This document shows positions 1 to 5,709 of a DNA stretch of 5,710 nucleotides, piece after piece (positions within the stretch are counted from its first letter, which is position 1; every line of letters begins with the position of its first letter). Under the pieces are notes generated by a model. It ran no database searches and was not told the DNA's origin. It saw nothing but the letters and a program-made list of their open reading frames with translations. Source of the DNA: Eubacteriales bacterium (GTDB lineage Bacteria; Bacillota_A; Clostridia; Christensenellales; Aristaeellaceae); assembly GCA_029974855.1 (NCBI GenBank), contig JARKQO010000381.1:1-5710 (forward strand), read 5' to 3'. The translations under genes and the position numbers were made by a program.

Positions 1-139
1 AAGGATATTCTGTTTTGGAAAGCACTTGGAAGATCACAAGAAGTTTGCCGCCCATTGTGAGCGGTATTTCATCATGCCGGATCTGTGGAGCGTATGGGGC
101 AAGGCCGGGGGCATCCCGCTGGATTTTTCTCGCCGGCCC
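1..139. other. Downstream flank with no supported gene
   Basis: This is the stretch after the DUF1015 stop. It is less G/C-rich than the gene before it, mainly in its first 75 bases. On the minus strand no start with a good ribosome binding site is visible. On the plus strand, one frame ends with TGA at 58-60, preceded by 19 open codons, and could be the tail of a convergent gene entering from the left. A second plus frame has coding-like codons from 2 to about 130 but runs on antisense into DUF1015. GGCCGG/CCGGCC arms flank a 22-base gap here, but the stem is short and has no T-run in the right place, so I do not call a terminator. Confidence 0.4.
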
Positions 140-1408
140 TCAAGGCCTCGTCAGCCTGCGGGTCTCCAAATAATAGCGCTTTTCCCAGGCCTCCCCCATG
201 GAGAAGGTTTTCCGGGGCAAGGCCCCCTCCTGCCGCACTGTGGCAAAGAGGCTGCCCTTTTCGGGCTTTGGCAGCAGGAAGCCGATGGCCTCGTCCCCCT
301 GGGCCAGGGCCCGGAGGGCCTCCTCCCCGTGGATGTAATCCAGCCCGGCCCCGGGATGCTCCCGCAGCCAATGGTCCAAAAAGGTCTGGAGGGTGCCCAC
401 CGCCAGCATCTGGGGGGACCCGGCCAGGGTCACCTTCCGCTGCTGGCTCCCAAAAACGCAAAGGATCTCCTGGCTCCCGGCCCAGCCCTCCAGGCTCATG
501 CCATGGGCTCGGGCATAGGTCCCCCAATCCTCCAACAGGGCCTGGCCCTCATAGCCTGTGACCAGCCGGTGGATGGGCTCAAACATCAGGGCTTCCTCGT
601 GGATGTTCTGCAGCTCCGCCAGGGCGAAGCGGGCGGGGTGGTCCTCCCTCCCCCGGGGGCTCAGGCCCGGCTTCAGCTCCTCCCAATAGGTCTTGGCCGC
701 CGCCAAGCTGTGGTTCCCGTCCCCCACGGCGTACAGCAGGGGCTTTTCCCCCTTCAGCCCCGCCTTCAGCAGCCCCAAAGCGGCGTACACCCCCTGGATA
801 TCCCGGGGGTCTGTGACGGCATATCCCGTCACATGGCCCCCCTCCATCATCAGGGGAAAATCATACAGCAGCTCCAGGTCACCGGCCCGGGCCAGCAGGG
901 GCTCCACCACGGTTTTCCCCGGATCGTCCAGCAGCATCAGCACGTGGCTCATCTCCAGGGCCGCCCCCCGGCGCACCGCCAGCCGGGGCGGAATCCGCTC
1001 CAAAATGGTGCCCTCGGTGGCCCGGATCAGGGAATCGCTGCCGGGCCGGAAATCGTACCCCTCCAGGTCCATCAGCGCCACCAGCCCCGCCCGGGTTCCG
1101 CTGCCCGTGCGGCGCACCGTAAGAATAAAGCCCCGGTCAGCCTTGGGCTCCAACAGGTCCTCCGCCAAATAGCGCTCCATCTCCTGGTGGATTTTGGGGA
1201 TGCGCTCCCCGGCCTCCTCCAGGTAGCTCTCCGGCAAAATCAGCTTCAGGGTGCTGGGCTTCTCCCCCACCAGCTCCGCCGCCCGCTCCCAATACTCCCG
1301 TTGGGAGGTGAACTGGTCGCAGGCCACGCAGGCCCAGGCCGTCAGGTCCACGCCGCCATGAGGCAACAGCCATTCCCCAGTTCTGATGCGCAGTTCCTTT
1401 GGCTCCAT
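140..1408 (-). CDS. DUF1015 family protein (422 aa)
   Basis: This is a full-length member of the DUF1015 family, a soluble cytoplasmic-type protein with no signal peptide or membrane helix. Family landmarks appear in order: ACDQFTSQREYW (29-40), IRATEGTILERIPPR (128-142), YAVGDGNHSLAAAK (226-239), HPARFALAELQNIHEEAL (257-274) with FEPIHRL (276-282), and the C-terminal GFLLPKPE (376-383), LPRKTFSMGEAWEKRYYLE (397-415). Length fits the family (roughly 400-430) and no frameshift is seen. Its biochemical role is not settled from sequence. In other Clostridia I recall it near serine biosynthesis genes, but no serA or serC is visible here. The DGNH core recalls the DG-H-H motif of ParB/sulfiredoxin-like free-serine kinases, which is only a suggestion. 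It lies 35 bp after the sortase-like gene on the same strand and probably shares its promoter. The start ATG 1408 has a good ribosome binding site. Confidence 0.92.
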   Translation of the reverse strand: MEPKELRIRTGEWLLPHGGVDLTAWACVACDQFTSQREYWERAAELVGEKPSTLKLILPESYLEEAGERIPKIHQEMERYLAEDLLEPKADRGFILTVRRTGSGTRAGLVALMDLEGYDFRPGSDSLIRATEGTILERIPPRLAVRRGAALEMSHVLMLLDDPGKTVVEPLLARAGDLELLYDFPLMMEGGHVTGYAVTDPRDIQGVYAALGLLKAGLKGEKPLLYAVGDGNHSLAAAKTYWEELKPGLSPRGREDHPARFALAELQNIHEEALMFEPIHRLVTGYEGQALLEDWGTYARAHGMSLEGWAGSQEILCVFGSQQRKVTLAGSPQMLAVGTLQTFLDHWLREHPGAGLDYIHGEEALRALAQGDEAIGFLLPKPEKGSLFATVRQEGALPRKTFSMGEAWEKRYYLETRRLTRP

Positions 1409-1415
1409 GGGTTAT

Positions 1416-1421
1416 CCCCCT
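1416..1421 (-). promoter_or_regulatory. Ribosome binding site of the DUF1015 gene
   Basis: The minus strand reads AGGGGG, seven bases before the ATG at 1408. This fixes the start and shows the gene does not depend on coupling to the gene before it. Confidence 0.7.
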
Positions 1422-1427
1422 ATTCCC

Positions 1428-1442
1428 GGATCGGTCCGATCC
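1428..1442. promoter_or_regulatory. Perfect 15-nt palindrome between the sortase-like and DUF1015 genes
   Basis: GGATCGGTCCGATCC is a perfect inverted repeat with 7-base arms around one central base. It begins one base after the stop codon of the upstream gene and ends just before the ribosome binding site of the next. There is no T-run, so it does not look like a Rho-independent terminator. It could be an operator or an mRNA hairpin that sets expression of the downstream gene. No function is shown. Confidence 0.45.
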
Positions 1443-1443
1443 T

Positions 1444-3207
1444 TTATTTCACCCGAATGGACCCCAAGGCCCGCAAAAGGCTGGCGGCGCTCTCCCCCTG
1501 CCTGAGCCTCCGGGCCATCAGCACCAAGGTGGCCCCGTCCGGCGCTCCCAAAGTGGAAAGGGTCAGCAGCCGGTCCGTGGCCGCTACCTCCACGGGGATC
1601 TCGTACAGGGAGCGCTGCTTGGCGGCGGCCACATAGCTTTCCATCTGGCTGTCGCTGGGGAAGGAGGGGTACCCGGCGTAGTTGAAGTATTGGGGCGAGG
1701 CGGCCTGGTTGCTGGTGACGATCACCGCGAACACCACGTACTCCCCTTCCTCGTACAAAGTGTCCATCCTCAGCAGCCCATGCTGGCGCACGAATTCCGC
1801 CCCCTGGGTGGCGTACTGCCAAAGGGGCTCCAGCAGCTTGCCCGGGGCGGTGCTCTGCCCCCGCAGCAGCAGGTTTTCCGGGGGACTCCTGAGGCCGCAG
1901 GCCTCGTCCACAAACACCGCCCCGGTCTGGCTGAAAGCCCCGCTGGCGCTGTGGGTCAGGTAATAGGTATTGTTGCGCAGCACCACGGTTTCATCCACCA
2001 GGCCCTCCAGGAACAGGCGGCCCACGATGTCCGGGTTCTCCTGGTGCGGCAGCCGGAAGGCCTCCAGCACGTTGTTCAGGGGGTTGTGGGGATACTGGGT
2101 CAGCTTGGTACGCTGGCCCGGCTCCGGGCTGCTCTCTTGCCGCGGGATGGCCGGGGCCTCCTGGGCGGAGGCGGCCAAAACCGGGTCCGCCCCGGGGGCG
2201 GGAGGGGGCGTTTCCACCACGGGGGGGGCCGCCGTGGGGGTGTAGGTTTCCCCGGGGGGCAGCAGTTCCACCCGGGAGGCCTCCCGGGCCAGCTCCACCC
2301 CCGCCAGGGCATAGTATTCCTCCCGGACGGCCTTCATCTCCTCCTGGTTACGCAGAAGGCCCAGCACCAGCCGGCCCACCTGGAGCAGGCAAAACGCCAG
2401 CGCCAGGGAAACAACCCCCGCCAAAACAGTGTGAAACAGGCGCTCCTTGGTCATTTCCGCGTTCCTGTCCATAGGGAAGGCCCTGTGGAGCCAGCGCCTC
2501 CAGGCCGGGCCCGGGGCCGCCGGAGGCATGATCTCCGGAATGCTCTGAGGTGGGAAGGGAGGCTCTGCCGCCCACTGCTCCTGAGGCTCCCACAGGGGCT
2601 CCCGGGGCGCGCCTTCCCCCAAGGGAACGTACCCCATGTCCTGGGGCTCCCAGACCTCGGGGGCCTGGGCTTCCCAGGGGTCGGGCTCCCGGGGGGCCAG
2701 CTCCCAGGGGTAGGGGGCCCAGGGGGCCAGGCCCTCCTCCGGGGCGGGCTCCAAAAAGTCCTCGTCCCAGAGGGTTCTGGGGGGAGAGGGGGGCGCGGGC
2801 CGCTCCCCCTCATAAACGGGTGCGGGAGGCAATGGGAAAGAAGGCTCCTCCCTGACGGGAGCCTCCCGGTTTCCATGGCCCTGAAGCTGAAACCAATAAT
2901 CCTGCTGATATTGCAGCAAATCCTCCGCCTGGCGCTCCAGAGGCGCCGCAAAGGACGGCGGCGCGGGATGGGACAGGGGAACCCCGGGGGCTTCCGCCTC
3001 CCGGGCATCGGGCGTTCCATAGCCATAGCGCTGCCCGGGCCGCAGAGGGGGCAAGGAACCCTGGGCATAGGAATCCCGCCGCCTGGCGGGCTGCCTCAGC
3101 CTTTCCGAAACGGAAATGGGGGTAAAAGCATTGGGAGGCTGGGGGCCGTCCTGCTCCAACCCTTGGTCAAACAAGGGTTTGGCCAGTCCTTGGTCTTCCC
3201 CGCTCAT
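1444..3207 (-). CDS. Single-pass membrane protein with a degenerate class B sortase-like domain and a Pro/Glu/Trp-rich tail
   Basis: The frame could start at 3282, but the promoter and ribosome binding site favour ATG 3207, giving 587 residues (numbered here from that Met). Residues 1-235 are low-complexity, rich in Pro, Glu and Trp, with no visible domain. A basic stretch (236-256, WRRWLHR and further Arg/Lys) precedes one membrane helix at about 258-285, so the tail should be cytoplasmic. A Pro/Ala/Glu linker (315-370) leads to a class B sortase fold at about 380-567: NPDIVGRLFL (391-400), NNTYYLTHSASG (412-423), GAVFVDE (429-435), MDTLYEEGEYVVFAV (481-495), RSLYEIPVEV (532-541), RLLTLSTLG (546-554) and LVLMAR (561-566). 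Active sortases have YGH, TC and an Arg before the last strand. Here these positions read RGQ (Gln451), TL (Leu553) and Thr560, so transpeptidase activity is unlikely. A binding, sensing or scaffolding role is inferred. A DUF1015 gene follows 35 bp downstream. Fold assignment is fairly sure; function is unknown. Confidence 0.82.
   Translation of the reverse strand: MSGEDQGLAKPLFDQGLEQDGPQPPNAFTPISVSERLRQPARRRDSYAQGSLPPLRPGQRYGYGTPDAREAEAPGVPLSHPAPPSFAAPLERQAEDLLQYQQDYWFQLQGHGNREAPVREEPSFPLPPAPVYEGERPAPPSPPRTLWDEDFLEPAPEEGLAPWAPYPWELAPREPDPWEAQAPEVWEPQDMGYVPLGEGAPREPLWEPQEQWAAEPPFPPQSIPEIMPPAAPGPAWRRWLHRAFPMDRNAEMTKERLFHTVLAGVVSLALAFCLLQVGRLVLGLLRNQEEMKAVREEYYALAGVELAREASRVELLPPGETYTPTAAPPVVETPPPAPGADPVLAASAQEAPAIPRQESSPEPGQRTKLTQYPHNPLNNVLEAFRLPHQENPDIVGRLFLEGLVDETVVLRNNTYYLTHSASGAFSQTGAVFVDEACGLRSPPENLLLRGQSTAPGKLLEPLWQYATQGAEFVRQHGLLRMDTLYEEGEYVVFAVIVTSNQAASPQYFNYAGYPSFPSDSQMESYVAAAKQRSLYEIPVEVAATDRLLTLSTLGAPDGATLVLMARRLRQGESAASLLRALGSIRVK
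2572..2721. repeat. Degenerate G/C-rich repeat coding for Trp-Glu-Pro units
   Basis: This stretch repeats variants of CTCCCAGGGG on the plus strand (for example at 2588, 2648, 2672, 2686 and 2701). On the coding strand these specify irregular units such as PWEL, PWEA, VWEP and LWEP, covering residues 163-212 of the sortase-like protein with six Trp. The units are too uneven to call a strict tandem repeat. They may have arisen by slippage and could vary in number between strains. Confidence 0.4.
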
Positions 3208-3218
3208 GGCTCCCGCCA

Positions 3219-3225
3219 CCTCCCC
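3219..3225 (-). promoter_or_regulatory. Ribosome binding site that decides the start of the sortase-like gene
   Basis: The minus strand reads GGGGAGG, continuing into TGG, eleven bases before the ATG at 3207. The gap is slightly long but is the best in the region. The alternative ATG at 3282 lies between the -35 and -10 of the promoter, so a transcript from that promoter would not contain it. Confidence 0.65.
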
Positions 3226-3263
3226 TCTGAGAACAGGCCGCAACAGACACCTTCTCACTTTAT

Positions 3264-3292
3264 ATATTACCAATTTCAACATAATATGTCAA
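3264..3292 (-). promoter_or_regulatory. Sigma-A type promoter of the sortase-like/DUF1015 module
   Basis: On the minus strand, 3292-3287 reads TTGACA (a perfect -35). A 17-base spacer follows, then TAATAT at 3269-3264 as the -10 (4 of 6 to consensus), preceded by TGG, which gives an extended -10 TGn. A/T tracts just upstream of the -35 (about 3297-3330) could act as an UP element. Transcription would start near 3257, leaving a leader of about 50 bases before the ATG at 3207. It sits in the most A/T-rich stretch of the window, between two modules on the same strand. No start-site data are available, so this rests on sequence match and spacing only. Confidence 0.75.
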
Positions 3293-3352
3293 TTTCCGTT
3301 TGATTTTAGAAAATATTATGTAAAAATTTATCTTTGAGAATGGCAACCGGCC

Positions 3353-4849
3353 CTATGGTTTAAAGGAAGGGGTATCCGCAAAAACCCTTTGGTACAGATC
3401 GTCGCCAAACCCGGTCTGCGAAGGTTCGCCTGGAACGATACGAAAGGTTCTGAGGCCGTCCTCCATGCGCTGGGCCCGCAAAAAGGCGGCATAGGGCAAA
3501 CGCCTCTGAAAATACCCGCTGGCAAAGTCGTACAGGTGGGTTACGGCGAAAACCTCCATGCCGTGATGAATCAGCGCGTCGGTCACCTGCCTGCCGATTT
3601 CCGAGCCCTCCCGCTCATTGGTGGCGCTAAAGGATTCGTTGAACAGCACCAGCGCTCCGGGGGCCAGATGGTCGGCTATGGCGCTCATCCGGGATAGCTC
3701 CTCGTCCAGCTTGCCGCTGACCAGCGCCGCGTCCTCCTCCCTCTTGAAATGCGTGAACACCCCGCTGCGCAAAGGCCCGCGATACGCCCGGGCCGCCACA
3801 AACAGGCCGCATTGCATCATCAGCTGGGCCTGCCCGACGCTCCGCAGAAAGGTGGTTTTTCCTCCTTGGTTCGCGCCGGTAATGATCCATAAGGACTGGC
3901 TGCTTGCGCACAGGTCATTCCCCGTTACCGGGCCCCGTTTTTCCATAGCCAGGCTTACATCGTAGAGCCCCTGTATCTCCCGCCCTGGGGTATGCTCCTC
4001 CATGGGAACGGGAAAGGCCACGGGAACGCCGATGCCTTGCAGCGACTCGTACAGGTTCAGGCAGCCGACGTAAAAGGCAAGCTCGTCCCGCAGCATGGTA
4101 AAGAAGGCCACCAGGGGCTCCGCCGATTGGGCCAGGACGTTGGCCGCCTCCTGGATGGCACGCTCCTTCCTTTTGTCAAAATCTCGCGCCCCCGCCTCGT
4201 CCCTGGGGGCCAGCGCAAAGGACGGCGCGAAAAGCCACTTTCGCCTGAATCCCTTCTTGTCCCTGCGCCGCAGCACATACCCCACGCCCTGGTTGTAGTT
4301 CCCCAGCCCCGCGCTGATCAGCATCCCGTCCCGGAATTTGATCTCGGCCAGGTGCTCCCGAATGCGTGAAAAATATTCGTGGTCCAATTCCCTTTGGAGC
4401 ATGGACCACAAGGAAGTGAACCCCTGGGAAGCGAACGACCCGGCGGCTTTGTCCGCCATATCCCGCAGCTGCTTCAGCATCCCCGTCAGCATGGTGAGGG
4501 AGTCCACCGCATTGGAAAAAAGCGAGGTCAAGGGGCGGTTTTGATCGAACCACCACCATCCCTTTCTTTGCTTTTCCAGCGCCTCCAGCGTGAGGCGATA
4601 GATACCCCTTACCATGGCGGGGTTCTTGATGCAATCCTTGAGCGCGCTTTGCCGGTACAAAATATCCTCCGGAGAGCGCAATCCCGCAAACATGGCCTCT
4701 TGCACGGACCTGCCGATGATCTCGTCCCCTTGGGCCATGGCGGAAAAAACAATGCCCAGCTCCAAATCCTGGGTGAGCGTCATCTGAACGAAAGGGGGCA
4801 GGGGCTTGGCCTGAGCCTCCTTTTCCCGGTACATCAGCTGTGCTTTCAT
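3353..4849 (-). CDS. MutS-family ATPase, downstream member of a tandem pair (498 aa)
   Basis: This is a complete, short MutS-type protein. Residues 22-95 resemble the start of the MutS core/lever domain, including EDILYRQSALKDCI at 61-74. Helical core follows to about 315, then the ATPase domain: Walker A GANQGGKTT (325-333), GVFTHFKREED (363-373), signature SGKLDEEL (378-385), Walker B-like LVLFNE (400-405) and switch VTHLYDF (436-442). At 498 residues it is far shorter than housekeeping MutS (about 850-900). It has no room for the N-terminal mismatch-reading domain and shows no C-terminal Smr nuclease domain. Walker B reads Asn404-Glu405 instead of Asp-Glu, while Ser378 and His438 are kept, unlike its partner. 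The start is the ATG that overlaps the partner's TGA stop, with GGAGG eight bases upstream, which suggests translational coupling. A heteromer with the upstream protein is inferred. The substrate is unknown, and DNA or RNA structure binding is a guess from the family. A WWW triplet sits at 98-100. Confidence 0.9.
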   Translation of the reverse strand: MKAQLMYREKEAQAKPLPPFVQMTLTQDLELGIVFSAMAQGDEIIGRSVQEAMFAGLRSPEDILYRQSALKDCIKNPAMVRGIYRLTLEALEKQRKGWWWFDQNRPLTSLFSNAVDSLTMLTGMLKQLRDMADKAAGSFASQGFTSLWSMLQRELDHEYFSRIREHLAEIKFRDGMLISAGLGNYNQGVGYVLRRRDKKGFRRKWLFAPSFALAPRDEAGARDFDKRKERAIQEAANVLAQSAEPLVAFFTMLRDELAFYVGCLNLYESLQGIGVPVAFPVPMEEHTPGREIQGLYDVSLAMEKRGPVTGNDLCASSQSLWIITGANQGGKTTFLRSVGQAQLMMQCGLFVAARAYRGPLRSGVFTHFKREEDAALVSGKLDEELSRMSAIADHLAPGALVLFNESFSATNEREGSEIGRQVTDALIHHGMEVFAVTHLYDFASGYFQRRLPYAAFLRAQRMEDGLRTFRIVPGEPSQTGFGDDLYQRVFADTPSFKP

Positions 4850-5709
4850 AGGGCAAGCCTCCGGGACAGGCGCTCATAGGTGAGGTCATATTTTTCCGCC
4901 AGGTGGACCGCGTACGCCAAGCCGTCCGCCGGCTGGCGCAGGATTTTGAAGGTGCGCCGGACCGGGTCCTCAGGAAAAACCGTGCTCATCATGCTGACGG
5001 TCTTTTCATGGCAGGAGGCCAGCTCATCCAGGAAGGTGACGCATACGGCATAGGCGTCCAGCTCCGCGATTCGCTCCATCATCCGTTGCCCCAGCAACAG
5101 GGCGTCCTGGAGCGTGGCGGAGGAGAAGATCTCGTTGAGGATGAGGACGCTGTCCCCGGTGGCATGGCGAAGCATCTCCCGCAGGCGTACAAGGTCGTCT
5201 TGCAGCTTGCCGTTCAGCGTGGTCAGGTCCTCCTGCCGCTCAAAATGGGTGAAAATCGCGTCTGGCAAACGCAAGGCGGCGGCGCTGCCGGGGATGGACA
5301 GGCCCAGGCCGAACAAGTGGTGCAGCTGTCCAAACATCCGGGCGAAGGTGGTCTTTCCCCCCTGGTTTGGCCCGGTGACCACCAAAATCCGCTCCGGCCC
5401 CTTTAGCCGAAAATCGTTGGTCACAGGCTTCCCCTCCGGCCACAGCCGCTTGGCCAAGGCCAGGTCAAAGGCGTTTTCACAGGATATATCCCCTTTGGAA
5501 GCGCGGATGTCCGGATAGCAGAACGAAAACCCCTCCCCTTGAAAGAGGGCGCGGTACTCCTGCCAGGAAAGATAAAACTGCACCTGAAGCGCAAAGGCCG
5601 CAACGGTTTCGTCTATGAATGCCATTCGCTTCCCGCAGAAGCGGTCCAGCCGCGCAAATACCTCCGGATACCATTTGCTTGCCAGCATCTCCAGCACCGC
5701 GGCTTCCAC
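4846..5709 (-). CDS. MutS-family ATPase, upstream member of a tandem pair (5' end beyond window)
   Basis: This is the C-terminal 287 residues of a MutS-type ATPase. The frame is open to the window edge, where the first codon is GTG, so the true start lies outside. Residues 1-90 look like the end of the helical core leading into the ATPase domain (FSFCYPDIRASKGDIS, then a DLALAKRL stretch). Walker A is GPNQGGKTT at about 113-121. It is followed by the family's IFTHFERQED segment (152-161), a signature-like NGKLQDDL (167-174) and a Walker B-like LILNE (189-193). MutS proteins are dimeric ABC-type ATPases that couple nucleotide binding to DNA clamping. Three positions are odd: Asn192 replaces the Walker B Asp, Asn167 replaces the signature Ser, and Phe225 (VTFLDEL) stands where canonical MutS has the switch His of ATH. 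No Smr domain follows, so it is not MutS2. The reading frame overlaps the next gene by ATGA. Family assignment is firm; a role in mismatch repair is not shown. Confidence 0.88.
   Translation of the reverse strand: MEAAVLEMLASKWYPEVFARLDRFCGKRMAFIDETVAAFALQVQFYLSWQEYRALFQGEGFSFCYPDIRASKGDISCENAFDLALAKRLWPEGKPVTNDFRLKGPERILVVTGPNQGGKTTFARMFGQLHHLFGLGLSIPGSAAALRLPDAIFTHFERQEDLTTLNGKLQDDLVRLREMLRHATGDSVLILNEIFSSATLQDALLLGQRMMERIAELDAYAVCVTFLDELASCHEKTVSMMSTVFPEDPVRRTFKILRQPADGLAYAVHLAEKYDLTYERLSRRLAL
4858..4862 (-). promoter_or_regulatory. Ribosome binding site of the second MutS-like gene
   Basis: The minus strand reads GGAGG here, eight bases before the ATG at 4849. It lies inside the end of the upstream gene and supports the ATGA-overlap start with translational coupling. 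Confidence 0.75.

Noticed and set aside
105..138. GGCCGG/CCGGCC stem after DUF1015 as a terminator
   Set aside because: It has a 6-base stem with a 22-base loop and no T-run after it on the minus strand.
26..1636. Long plus-strand frame of 536 codons antisense to DUF1015
   Set aside because: It lacks stops because the opposite strand is G/C-rich. The product is low-complexity (PGQG, HHQG runs), crosses two genes and matches no family, while the minus strand carries clear DUF1015 motifs.
2451..3068. Second minus-strand frame of 205 codons inside the tail region
   Set aside because: It is Pro/Arg/Ser-rich in the +1/+2 frame of the real gene, with no ribosome binding site. It is an effect of composition, not an overlapping gene.
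1399..3303. Plus-strand frame of 634 codons antisense to the sortase-like gene
   Set aside because: It is a Gly/Pro/Gln-rich shadow with no domain. The minus strand encodes recognisable sortase landmarks and has a promoter and ribosome binding site.
3300..3319. Possible plus-strand promoter (TTGATT and TATTAT) in the A/T-rich gap
   Set aside because: The two boxes are only 8 bases apart and no plus-strand gene follows.
3322..3355. Terminator after the second MutS-like gene
   Set aside because: After the TAG stop there is a T-rich run, but the only hairpin ahead of it (GGC-CGGTT-GCC) has a 3-base stem, so I do not call one.
4176..4889. Alternative minus-strand frame of 237 codons overlapping the second MutS-like gene
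   Set aside because: It has no family motifs, while the 498-residue frame has a full MutS ATPase set.
3353..5709. Calling either gene housekeeping mutS or mutS2
   Set aside because: The complete one lacks the N-terminal mismatch domain, neither shows a Smr domain, and the Walker B differs, so no gene symbol is given.
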